A DNA stretch of 25,598 nt from Anaerolineae bacterium (GTDB lineage: Bacteria > Chloroflexota > Anaerolineae > 4572-78 > J111), in assembly GCA_020433835.1 (NCBI GenBank), contig JAGRBY010000031.1, forward strand, positions 1-25,598, read 5' to 3'. Shown here one piece after another: positions 17,001 through 19,567 of this stretch. Position numbers and translations under genes: made by a program. Positions within the stretch are counted from its first letter, which is position 1. Each line of letters starts with the position of its first letter. A model generated the notes under the pieces. It had not been told where the DNA came from. It saw only the letters and a program-made list of their open reading frames with translations, and ran no database searches.

Positions 17001-18574
17001 TCGGTGACGGTATAACCACCACGCAGGGTGAGCGTTTTGCTCACGTAGACGATTTGATCGAGCGAATTGACCGTTTGAACCTGATCACACAAACCGGCCA
17101 CTTGTACCAAATCGCCGGAGGTAGCCTCATCAACAGCCTGTTGGACGTTGGTGTAGACCTGTCCCCCTTCGACGCGAGCGAAACAGGTACTGGCTACATC
17201 ATACGCTTCATCCGCCCCGCGATCAAAGCCACTGCCGAAGGGACGACCTTCGCCTTCGTAGTCAAAAGTAAGCGCCACATCCGTTCCGGAATCGATAGCC
17301 GGTGAGCCGGGCGAAGAAAGGTGAAGGTTAAATGCTGCAGGATTAACGAAAAGAGGATCATCATTGTTATTATTATTGCCGGGTACGGGGTCGGACATAC
17401 CGCCGGCAAAATTATCAGGAGAATTGCCATTAAGAGTAGTATAGGCGATCTGCGAAATAGCCGCGCTGTGAATTCCACCACCGCTATTAGCAGAGTTATC
17501 TACAATTAAGGTGTTGGTAATGGCTACTGCGGCACTAAAGGCAACTGCAACTACCCCTCCCCCGTTACCGGCAGGAGCACTGTTACCATAAATGGTGTCG
17601 TTGATGATCTCAAGATTACCAACATTAATTGCTACTCCACCACCACCGTCAAGGGTACTTGTATTGCTATAAATCAGGTTACTTCGTAAAAAGGCGTCGC
17701 CATCAAAGATAACAACGCCACCACCAAAAGAGTCGGCAGTGTTATTGAATATTTCATTGGCTTCCAGGGTTACCGTTCCACTCAAAACAGCAATACCTGC
17801 CCCTAAAGCATCACCACCATTATTCTGAGCACTGTTGGAATAAATTCGGTTACCATTTAACGCCGTTGACGCCCCCGCTGCGTTAGCTACTCCACCGCCG
17901 CCATATTGATCGGTATCTATTACAAGTTGGTTACCGTAAATTTCGTTATCTATGAGGGCTAAGGTTCCGTTTTGGTTATAAACACCACCACCATTGTTAT
18001 CGGTAACGCTACCGCCTGTTAAGTGAAAGCCTCTTACAGTTGCCACGACGGCATTAGGAACGAAAATTACCCGTCCATTACCCTCGGCATCAACTACAGT
18101 TACATTAGATGCAGGATCAGCAGTTACCCAGTTAGTCGTGGTAAACCCACCTTGTAATGTTACCGATTGATTAAGGTAAACCACTTGAATACCACCACCT
18201 AAAGCGTTGATATCCGTATAACGCCCCGATGCCACCCGAATTTCGTCGCCGGCACCGGCACCGGCCGCATTGATAGCCCGTTGAATGGTGGCACAGGGGG
18301 TAAAACTGTTCGTACAATTGTTGGCGACACCTTGATCATCGCCAATAGGCGCTGGAGCAACGTAAAGAATGGGCGGGGCGGCAGCTTGCAATTCTTGTGG
18401 TAGGCCAAGCAACCAGAGAAATGCAAAGATAAGCATACCCAATGCCAACAAAAACATAAACCCAAGACGTAAAAATAATCGGGTTGCCTTATTACGACGC
18501 CATTGCACAGGTTGCGTTCGTTTAACGTTGATCATTACAGAAATAACGCTTTGTGGTAATTTCATTTTTCCCAT
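1577..18574 (-). CDS. Giant exported repeat protein (5665 aa): beta-helix, DUF11, Calx-beta, Ig-like and CARDB-like domains
   Basis: One uninterrupted frame encodes about 5665 residues. In order it has: an N-terminal signal/anchor segment (1-66); beta-helix modules A and B (67-456, 464-730); two NEW3/Ig-like linkers (731-965); modules C-G (966-1353, 1357-1719, 1723-2093, 2097-2491, 2495-2862); two linkers (2863-3125); module H (3126-3464); one linker; two DUF11-like domains (3579-3814); eleven Calx-beta repeats (3815-5047); five Ig/FN3-like repeats (5048-5510); the motif FFPVLLKG; a CARDB-like domain (about 5531-5640); and a Pro/Thr-rich tail. No catalytic motif was recognised. The ATG at 18574 has a GAGGA ribosome site 7 nt upstream. 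There is no LPXTG, PEP-CTERM or C-terminal membrane helix, so retention, if any, would rest on an uncleaved N-terminal segment. Such architecture fits a surface adhesin or matrix protein. That role is inference; substrate and partners are unknown. Confidence 0.95.
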   Translation of the reverse strand: MGKMKLPQSVISVMINVKRTQPVQWRRNKATRLFLRLGFMFLLALGMLIFAFLWLLGLPQELQAAAPPILYVAPAPIGDDQGVANNCTNSFTPCATIQRAINAAGAGAGDEIRVASGRYTDINALGGGIQVVYLNQSVTLQGGFTTTNWVTADPASNVTVVDAEGNGRVIFVPNAVVATVRGFHLTGGSVTDNNGGGVYNQNGTLALIDNEIYGNQLVIDTDQYGGGGVANAAGASTALNGNRIYSNSAQNNGGDALGAGIAVLSGTVTLEANEIFNNTADSFGGGVVIFDGDAFLRSNLIYSNTSTLDGGGGVAINVGNLEIINDTIYGNSAPAGNGGGVVAVAFSAAVAITNTLIVDNSANSGGGIHSAAISQIAYTTLNGNSPDNFAGGMSDPVPGNNNNNDDPLFVNPAAFNLHLSSPGSPAIDSGTDVALTFDYEGEGRPFGSGFDRGADEAYDVASTCFARVEGGQVYTNVQQAVDEATSGDLVQVAGLCDQVQTVNSLDQIVYVSKTLTLRGGYTVTDWINPIYGPTVFDANGAGRAIYIEGSSSISPIIENLRLTGGSATNGAGVYLGSNVNATLRNNIIHANSASNQGGGVYNASGSSSTLLHNTIYSNSASSGGGVYGASGGQVTLRSNIVASNTTDGLAAAGAGAVNLDYNNFFNNSTAFSGPNDISDNPSFENAGANDFRLQSNSTSINAADPASPVTTDFENDARPQGNRADIGADESRFYAGVLLSAAPESPVVVTDTAQIASSFITFTHAITNLGNISASDTFDLTTSNSDGLNVSIIPSSVIALDAGDSTTFEVVVEIPSTVPEPLYNQTIVTATSQSNAGTFASVTDLIATPGVELIDNDDPPFDDPLYVDSGDVITYTYTLRNSGPTTDTYTIDFTSSPFGWGTLIVPTTPVTLAAGSSTSIVVRVAVAETAPAGLEEVVTVVATSQSFDASASVDDTTIANGTIGDRYVSSIGNNTNNNCTVRTSPCRTINHAATQAATGDAIRVAQGSYAIPDGITINDPVQLYGGYSNNFLSRPGAPANTQIDIQDTGVGIYIDSSNAFPITIDNFTIKNAKGPASGGGISLVRSPAITLSRLIIQDSSADRGAGIYIGNLTPAAPIIVDEVVISNTSANASGGAVYVAGGSPLLTNLSISNTTAAQNGGGIYVAVGTPTITGSRIYGGSASNGGGIYVSGGTLNLQNNFIYSNTTTGSGGGIFNSGTLKSANNTLYGNQATSFGGGVFDNNTSGLVLSNMIFAENTGTGGGGAFYRGDSGTIAASIDYNLYFSNSPNNSNVSTGANSSTGDPLFVDAASGDLHLTIDSAAVDAGDPDSTVFDDIDGDFRPINQGFDVGADELSGCLARVLQSPATIYGVLQDAIDAAANGNTVQVSGTCRGAQPRLVGSETLSQTALVTRNITIAGGYNSNFDNNPETNPVVTTLDAQDLGRTVVVTNSANVSLVRLTLTGGQATNGGGLFNANSTLQTEDLIISGNQATNGAGVYNLSGTTTLSQTSVLSNSATSSGGAAYNAAGTLTTEGIIAAHNTAQNGGGFYNAGSAELNLINTIVTSNAASSNGGGLYNESNTLAVRHDTFYANQASSQGGGIYHNAGSSAPIINSTILISNTAASGGGIFSAGTAPSFAYNDVVGNTSDNYGGLADQTGSNGNIAVDPGFLSTVLTDTNFLHIASGSSVEDEGDPASPIILDIDEDPRPSNQNPDIGVDEIAGCFARINTGSRIYGAVQTAIDDATDGDFIRVAGVCAGVRPFNDGGTVVNQTILITKSITIQGGYTKTNNLGGPSNPETNPTVLDALDSGRVVYITMPQTISSSLIVIEGLHLRNGSGNNGAGVLVRSGVVSMTHNRIYSNTATSGGGGALYVEAGTVTLQGDNLLETGDNLIYANTAPDGGAIYNAGGQLTVDDALLLDNTATNDGGAFFHNGGQSLLQNNIIRDNSANNGGAIYNASTGLTVRHNTLYSNDATTGGGGFYTENASPSVVNNIFSENTAADGHAIFSTPAFTPDYNNTFPAANAYGGSAAAGSNSLAVDPSFVDAPNGDFHLNSSSPMVDVGDPTMTLTYDFDTDPYDTRPSNQGFDLGADEIPGCLAKVIESGIVYGNLQTAIYNSEAGNTIRVTDDECRGVHPYNPGSGIISQTVHITHNLIIEGGYNDAFTALTGNKTILNPEGQGRALFIDNSDVTLYNIELQNGNATGLGGGPSGGDAGGGVYMQGSTVVFEAMTVLSSTAEYGGGVFIQSSSTLSLTNESEIHNNTANGVGDGGGLYNDGTLNMAGESSVYENSAVQGGGLYNAAAANLDLGNHFYGNQADEGAAIYHESGNGLSLINTFIYENQANNFGGGVYINSGGPDILHNTFYANEVSGANAGGAVYVNSGSPTIKNNIFAENQANGTDHAIHTAAAGATISFNNYSTAGAATQVTGSVGAGSGNVDADPQLVDPAERDFHVKSTSAVINAGETLAQVTRDFEEDPRPINAASDMGADEVNACLARVNGTIYGSIGAALAVASPGDTIDVAEGVCEENLTISQDITIDGSWEKDFSAKVDGGDVISTTVDGTFSGRVFDIAASTEVTLSWLEITNGQVSGNGGGILSQADLLTLTTVDVISNSATNGGGLYIGPNATATGFDGEITDNQATNDGGGIYVASGGDVSIAGGFPIFGNEAGGDGGGIYYEGVNLYIRNKQINENSADNGAGIYAVGSGTMLLENPNFYNNQATTDGGGFYYAGSGSPRLHHATIRENSAGNQGGGVYNLSGSTFISASIVASNTASTAGTGIHVAGGSTAVNYTLQWNNTYSGASGGTGNKIANPQFRTTGGDLLYNSPAIDAVPNGVSDVDFDRFEEDRPQLCAYDMGRDEYLVGVRLLAWGGPTPTNNTTLAPTESFTYTFNVINNSQNTSAGVNLGAGTGYTETITVTLDSTQGWSEIINVVGGTDVVTQPDGLSANMVLGPGQSASFFVQTTVPTGTFANIVDTTSLTAEGYQCSGGTSQVNTSAAATTTVEEGLSFTLTPDNSGTAAPGDVLTFTHTLANTGNMTDTYTLFSNSTGKYVNGTIVQPTGPVTLAPNMSTTVVISLTVSQAAGAGLVESVSAIARSGVALAQGDTVLASAADTLIISGTTGTRYVALDGVDLRNDTEITDTLVLGDNNCTDTEFPCRSLRQALEQAAPDDLIKIEEGLYNIDGTDIVTTAYNSLTVTQIAFIDKAITLQGGYNSVNWDEDPPNHISQTTTLDPGGLSRAVFVTNNPTGTVTIDRLTIANGNAPDGGGIYNDGADLNLTALRLQNNTAADSGGALYSSNGDLLMQNNFIHGNQAASGDGGAVYVADGSATLENNTFYANSAASGNGGAVYNDQAALDVNSSIVATNTSTAGALHSNTAATLDYNLYTGNTASDVSGSAAKGSNDRTGDPVFIDTGTSPPNLHIGSGSAAFETGDPASTLTIDYDNDPRPLPDTGHVDIGADEAVLLQSLTFITDTFTLTAPSTTVVITHSLINDGDVDEAVTLSYSSDFDWLDSSEPTIGNVFTVTSQTTRTVTVTYTVPATASGLINTTTITATPASTNVVPVAVVDIIQVEGPRWEISKVADPSDTVQPGDLITYTLTVTNTGEVTATADFTITDQLPLTYVTYVSADPTPISTDPVRWLLSDDIGLGESLTVTLVVSANTTITETVDVVNDAYSVTGGGTLGVATGEPVTVTVEVPTTGEITLTKTVDPTLVGPGDEVTYTVTLTNTTDTTPTVTLIDTLADGFSPTSVMTDVVVPGQSKSGAGVVTVSFTATAPLTTGTYVNPLITVTYGLSQATLIDSALLTVADTIVDFSSSDFSVNEGDGSATITVTLNLASPDDVFVDYETADNTATVGSDYTAVSGTLTITAGLTTATFQVPITDDLLFEDDELVDLSLSNPQGATLTGAVNHPASLTIIDNDLVTIDFSAAAYSVNENAGPAIITVTLASPVSDTVTVDYASTDNTATAGSDYTDVTTGTLIFPANTTVQTFTVPISNDAILEGAETVTLTLSNPISGSLVNAINNPAVLTILDDEAVTADFSSTDYSVDESAGTATITVTLSATVTQDVGVDYLTSDGTATAGSDYTTAGDTLTFTTGITQQTFTVPILEDSLFEADETVILTLLNPNLVNIGTTSPATLTITDNDPEPTVDFDAAAYTVNETDGTAVLTVTLSAEAGITATVNYATSDNTAIDPDDYLTTNGTLSFSPGVTQAFITIPIVDDNDFEENELLTVTLSLPSNAVLGSNTPVPLTIISEDDVPTVGFESTDYSVDEDAGPAVITVTLSAASFVPINVTVTSSDDTAINPDDYDAVNLFLEFTPGTTTITFPVTINDDLLLEGDETLDLTLSGPISATLATTDTATLTIIDDEEIPTVGFTAGDYSVDEGIGTAPITVTLSSASGVTVTVVVTSANGTAVSPADYVAVNDVLEFAPGTTTITFPVTIVDDATIEANETLTLNLSSPVSATLAATDTAIITIIDNDTPTVDFSAPTYQVDEDDPSGEAIITVTLSITSAQQVTVDYATSNGTASDTSDYSSASGTLTFTTGITQQSFTVPITDDAVLEGSETVLLTLSNAANANLGITNNPAVLTIIDDDASTFNFDPDFYLVTEGVDTTALITVTLTPTQSVAASVDYSTSDDSAVSPADYAATSGTLTFPPNTSALTFTVSIVDDTVYETLEQFQLNLSNVVSANIGSPTGTVMIMSNDTLPTITFAAGDYSVDEAAGTAVITLTLTPSSEVSATVVYTTSDGTASRASDYTAVTGTVTFDPGETSATFTVPITDDTIFEGDETVQLWLSSPVNAVIDVDSATLTIVDNDLPPTVGFTSKIYNVQESDGSAVITVTLSSTATTTAAVDYQTDDDTALAISDYTTSSGTLTFTPGIKVLTFTVPITQDTLFEDDEQLLLSLSNEISVTLGISQAILIIQDDDDTPEFDFSTTNYTVDEDNGPAVITVTLSAAAGVTRTVGYTTSDIVALASEDYVTTSGVLTFAPSTTALTFSVPITDDALVEGDEDLQLSLLTVTSGEGSGSVITTSILTILDDDDASDPPFLIAPPNGTITNSNAISLTWSQVSEALTYTLYLTPAGVYDIPGPGSSPVVSPTVLPEGVYTWTVAAINATGNSSGITDTWVFTIDNTAPDAPSLIAPPDGTLTNDPDVTFVWSDVPDAASYQLALTTPVTSTILGPFTDTSAALSLVDGDGVYTWTVQSIDAATNTSGFTDTWTLTLDTTPPTSPTLILPPNGSVFTQTNIITFEWTASVDALSGPVTYTLSLNDTPTQTLALTTTTLTLPDGVYDWTVAATDQAGNTAITTTWVFTVDLNPPPIPTLISPPDGTYTNQPVNFVWSASPDTMTYTLSISGYGSINIPGTQTMAGIALPEGIYDWTVRATDRYSRTLGYTDTWRVTVDYTPPTTPTLIAPADSSVITDTARPAFEWTASVDALSGPVTYTLVLTDSSGIATTTVVSGTTFTPPADLAFDTYTWVIQAHDKAGNISTSSAFTFTLQAPPGRIFFPVLLKGAGSPPPSSGPDLIISSFSVKPNGDGTHRVKITAINQGNVSVADPNNFHIAMYDTNDLTTPVLLVGVQGEWFPAGGGRTITVDITLTGSGPTTLRAWADPFDVVDETDESNNTDDLVITLSVNSGVSPQTVPTYPSGPQPTPTQTR
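2045..3433 (-). repeat. Five Ig/FN3-like repeats of the giant protein
   Basis: Residues 5048-5510 hold five repeats of about 92 residues. Each starts with a P-x-x-P-x-L-I-x-P-x-[DN]-[GS] turn, has an F-x-W-[ST] strand and ends with GVYxWTVxAxDxAGN...TWVFTVD. This is the pattern of Ig/FN3-like repeats common in bacterial surface proteins. Repeats 3 and 5 share the string EWTASVDALSGPVTYTL, with several synonymous DNA differences between copies. Confidence 0.8.
3434..7132 (-). repeat. Array of eleven Calx-beta repeats in the giant protein
   Basis: Residues 3815-5047 hold eleven tandem repeats of about 112 residues. Each begins with a [VI]-x-F-x-x-x-x-Y-x-V-x-E core (for example VDFSSSDFSVNEGDGSATIT) and has a SDYTxxxGTLTF strand. 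Each ends with ITDDxxFExDExxxLxLSNP and a TI-x-D-[ND]-D segment. The repeated Glu/Asp positions (E in VNE/VDE, D-D-x-x-F-E, D-E, D-N-D) match the calcium-binding residues known for Calx-beta domains. Ca2+-dependent stiffening of a long stalk is therefore likely but not shown. Neighbouring repeats 5 and 6 look most alike. Confidence 0.92.
7133..8182 (-). repeat. Ig-like linker plus two DUF11-like domains of the giant protein
   Basis: Residues 3465-3578 are one more NEW3-like linker (VVITHSLINDGDVDEAVTL). Residues 3579-3814 hold two DUF11-type repeats. They are recognised by ISKVADPSDTVQPGDLITYT plus LTVTNTGEVTATADFTITDQ, and by LTKTVDPTLVGPGDEVTYTV plus LTNTTDTTPTVTLIDTLADG. DUF11 domains are extracellular beta-sandwich spacers in many bacterial surface proteins. 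Confidence 0.8.
8183..9199 (-). repeat. Beta-helix module H of the giant protein
   Basis: Residues 3126-3464. It has the initiating entry cap RYVALDGVDL with NNCTDTEFPCRSLRQALEQA, then about four GG[GA]-type rungs (GGGIYN, GGALYS, GGAVYV, GGAVYN). It closes with DNDPRPLPDTGHVDIGADE. It is a single module flanked on both sides by Ig-like linkers. Confidence 0.8.
9200..9988 (-). repeat. Two NEW3/Ig-like linker domains between modules G and H
   Basis: Residues 2863-3125 hold two beta-sandwich-like repeats: ESFTYTFNVINNSQNTSAGV... with a YQCSGG segment, and DVLTFTHTLANTGNMTDTYTLF... with PVTLAPNMSTTVVISLTV. The second closely resembles the linker before module C, which also sits directly upstream of an RYV-type entry cap. 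Confidence 0.65.
9989..11092 (-). repeat. Beta-helix module G of the giant protein
   Basis: Residues 2495-2862. It has a shortened chained entry cap (CLARVNGTIYGSIGAALAVASPGDTIDV...GVC), then about seven rungs (GGGILS, GGGLYI, GGGIYV, GGGIYY, GAGIYA, GGGFYY, GGGVYN). It closes with a diverged cap, DRPQLCAYDMGRDE. That cap has an extra cysteine and Arg in place of Ala in GADE. It is the last link of the C-G chain before Ig-like linkers resume. Confidence 0.78.
11102..12286 (-). repeat. Beta-helix module F of the giant protein
   Basis: Residues 2097-2491. It has the chained entry cap CLAKVIESGIVYGNLQTAI...IRVTDDEC, then about seven rungs (GGGVYM, GGGVFI, GGGLYN twice, GAAIYH, GGGVYI, GGAVYV). 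It closes with EEDPRPINAASDMGADE. Confidence 0.8.
12296..13408 (-). repeat. Beta-helix module E of the giant protein
   Basis: Residues 1723-2093. It has the chained entry cap CFARINTGSRIYGAVQTAI...IRVAGVC, then about six rungs (GAGVLV, GGGALYV, GGAIYN, GGAFFH, GGAIYN, GGGFYT). It closes with DTRPSNQGFDLGADE. A local insertion (GDNLLETGDNLIYANTA) lengthens one rung. Confidence 0.8.
13418..14506 (-). repeat. Beta-helix module D of the giant protein
   Basis: Residues 1357-1719. It has the chained entry cap CLARVLQSPATIYGVLQDAI...VQVSGTC, then about seven GG[GA]-aromatic rungs (GGGLFN, GAGVYN, GGAAYN, GGGFYN, GGGLYN, GGGIYH, GGGIFS). It closes with DEDPRPSNQNPDIGVDE, where the usual Ala of GADE is Val. 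Confidence 0.8.
14516..15679 (-). repeat. Beta-helix module C of the giant protein
   Basis: Residues 966-1353. It opens with RYVSSIGNNTNNNCT and SPCRTINHAATQAATGDAI, the 'initiating' entry cap with two cysteines. About eight rungs follow (GGGISL, GAGIYI, GGAVYV, GGGIYV twice, GGGIFN, GGGVFD, GGGAFY). It closes with DFRPINQGFDVGADE. It starts the longest uninterrupted chain, modules C-G. Confidence 0.8.
15680..16384 (-). repeat. Two NEW3/Ig-like linker domains between modules B and C
   Basis: Residues 731-965 hold two beta-sandwich-like repeats of about 110 residues. They are recognised by FTHAITNLGNISASDTFDL and YTYTLRNSGPTTDTYTIDF, followed by conserved 'AGxSTxxxVxVxVP...A...TVxATSQS' segments. 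This pattern is that of NEW3/CARDB-like extracellular spacers. The exact Pfam assignment is uncertain. Confidence 0.65.
16385..17185 (-). repeat. Beta-helix module B of the giant protein (short)
   Basis: Residues 464-730. It opens with CFARVEGGQVYTNVQQAV and DLVQVAGLC, the 'chained' type of entry cap. Only about three GGGVY-type rungs follow, so it is the shortest module. It closes with DFENDARPQGNRADIGADE. It joins module A through seven residues, with no Ig-like spacer. Confidence 0.8.
17207..18376 (-). repeat. Beta-helix module A of the giant protein
   Basis: Residues 67-456. It opens with LYVAPAPIGDD, a two-cysteine segment (NNCTNSFTPCATIQRAI) and GDEIRVASGRY, the usual entry to pectate-lyase-like right-handed helices. 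About seven rungs with a GGG[VI] turn follow. It closes with the cap PAIDSG...FDYEGEGRP...FDRGADE. This cap matches what NCBIfam calls the choice-of-anchor Q region. By eye the DNA is more AT-rich than most of the gene. Confidence 0.8.
18377..18574 (-). other. Signal peptide or signal-anchor region of the giant protein
   Basis: Residues 1-66 have a long basic n-region (KRTQPVQWRRNK), then a hydrophobic stretch from about residue 35 (LFLRLGFMFLLALGMLIFAF), and end in LQAAA-PP at 64-66, a plausible signal-peptidase I site. The n-region of about 30 residues is long, as seen in large exported surface proteins. Whether it is cleaved or stays as an anchor cannot be decided here. Confidence 0.8.
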
Positions 18575-18772
18575 GGAAGAATCCTCAGCAATTGCTTTTA
18601 GTCAGCAATACATGGTCATATGATCGAAGCAGGCTCGAATCGATAAAACTCAAATTTCATCTTTAGTGAAAAGGGATTTGGCCAAACGTGACGGTGTTAG
18701 TCGTTATAATTTAATTATTAATGGACTAGCATGCGTAGTAGGGGAGTGTACAAGTAAGATAATGCCATGATA

Positions 18773-18792
18773 TGATATTATGTATTATATCA
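18773..18792 (-). promoter_or_regulatory. Candidate extended -10 promoter and overlapping palindrome upstream of the giant gene
   Basis: On the - strand the string TGATATAAT (18792 down to 18784) is a perfect extended -10 (TGnTATAAT). No good -35 is seen at 17 bp (ATTTTG). The same bases lie in a 20-bp palindrome, TGATAT-n-AT-nn-AT-n-ATATCA, with 16 of 20 positions symmetric. Start would be near 18777, giving a leader of about 200 nt. In AT-rich DNA such a palindrome can arise by chance. Confidence 0.4.
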
Positions 18793-18876
18793 CAAGGTCA
18801 AACCGACAAAATAAATAAGCTATCAGGGTCCCTATGGGTTTGCCACAGGATTATAGGTAATATTTTGGAAAGTTAA

Positions 18877-18937
18877 AGCAAAACAGCGAACAGACATCAC
18901 AGATTTTATACAAACGTATCCGAGATATCTGCTCGCT
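18877..18937 (-). terminator. Terminator of the pilin gene
   Basis: Arms 18924-18937 and 18885-18898 form a 14-bp stem: 12 Watson-Crick pairs and two G-T/A-C type positions that can wobble on one strand. On the - strand it begins 8 nt after the pilin stop and is followed by GTTTTGCTTT. The loop is about 25 nt. It suggests the pilin and giant genes are mostly separate transcripts. Confidence 0.6.
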
Positions 18938-18944
18938 ATTAAAC

Positions 18945-19361
18945 TTACCAGCTAACGGTTACTCCTTCACCTCCAACATCATCAACCGCTGTCACAAAAC
19001 CATGACCCGGTGGATTAGTGAATGTGAAGGTGCAGGAGCCAGAGCATGCCTTACTTCCTGAAATACCGCCATCCCCACTTACCGAAACAGTAGCATCTTG
19101 AGAGACGGTAACAACAACTGTCAATTTGGCCGGATTGCCAAATCCTCCCGGTGAATAAGAGGCACTAAGGCTGGTAATAGCCCCATCTTTTACTATAACG
19201 CCTGTACCTTGTAGCACAGCCGTAACCCGAGCAAAAACCCGGCTTACTTCCGGCCCCAATTGCAGCAGGATCGCGATGACCACAATGGCCACCAGAACCA
19301 GGATAAGCGCATATTCAACTAATCCTTGTCCTTCTTCGCGCTTTAAATAACGCTTAATCAT
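18945..19361 (-). CDS. Flp/Fap-family (type IVb) prepilin with a C-terminal beta domain
   Basis: This 138-residue protein starts MIKRYLKREEG and continues QGLVEYALILVLVAIVVIAI. That fits a type IVb prepilin: cleavage after Gly11 by a TadV-like prepilin peptidase, Glu at mature position +5 (Glu16), Tyr17, then a hydrophobic helix that would form the fibre core. A GAGG ribosome site lies 9 nt before the ATG. Classical Flp pilins are roughly half this length. Here residues 60-138 form an extra beta-rich, Gly/Ser/Val-rich domain with two close cysteines (KACSGSC), possibly a disulfide. The gene is alone on its transcript: no tad assembly genes (ATPase, platform protein, peptidase) are in the window, so it would rely on machinery encoded elsewhere. 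It could be a minor or tip pilin, or a pseudopilin-like surface protein. The fold of the C-terminal domain is not recognised. Confidence 0.85.
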   Translation of the reverse strand: MIKRYLKREEGQGLVEYALILVLVAIVVIAILLQLGPEVSRVFARVTAVLQGTGVIVKDGAITSLSASYSPGGFGNPAKLTVVVTVSQDATVSVSGDGGISGSKACSGSCTFTFTNPPGHGFVTAVDDVGGEGVTVSW

Positions 19362-19528
19362 TGAATAATACCTCGCTAAAATAAATACAATAAAGAAAAA
19401 AGAATAAATAAAAAGCTTTTATTAAAAGGATACAACAAAATATCACGAATGAAAAGGAAGGCGATCAAATTAACCTTTCTTAGAAGGCTTGACAATTTGC
19501 CTAAAGGACAAAAATAATATATTACATA

Positions 19529-19560
19529 AGTACTATTCTGGGCCATAGCCTAAGAGTACT
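19529..19560. promoter_or_regulatory. Paired AGTACT sites upstream of the kinase promoter
   Basis: Two AGTACT hexamers (19529-19534 and 19555-19560), 26 bp centre to centre, lie 8-39 bp upstream of the -35. The flanks are partly inverted (AGTACTATT and, on the other strand, AGTACTCTT). The position suits an activator site, but the motif is short. Confidence 0.25.
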
Positions 19561-19567
19561 CTTTCAC

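Larger units (their letters stand above)
18575..18944. other. Intergenic region between the giant gene and the pilin gene
   Basis: This 370-bp AT-rich stretch holds no credible gene. It contains the pilin terminator hairpin (18877-18937), an extended -10 candidate inside a palindrome (18773-18792), and the ribosome site of the giant gene (GAGGA, 7 nt before the ATG). The rest, about 180 bp between the candidate start point and the ribosome site, would be a long untranslated leader. I see no known riboswitch motif in it. Confidence 0.7.

Noticed and set aside
8183..18376. Regular DNA repeats that might be read as a CRISPR-like or minisatellite array
   Set aside because: The periodicity is protein-coding: it keeps frame over the whole gene, repeats vary at synonymous sites, and there are no identical repeats with unique spacers.
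1577..18574. A frameshift or broken gene within the giant frame
   Set aside because: The modules follow each other in one frame from signal peptide to CARDB-like end with no internal stop, and domain borders stay regular.
18945..19361. A pilin-giant protein operon
   Set aside because: A hairpin followed by a T-rich stretch lies right after the pilin stop, and 370 bp with a separate promoter candidate separate the genes. Some read-through remains possible.
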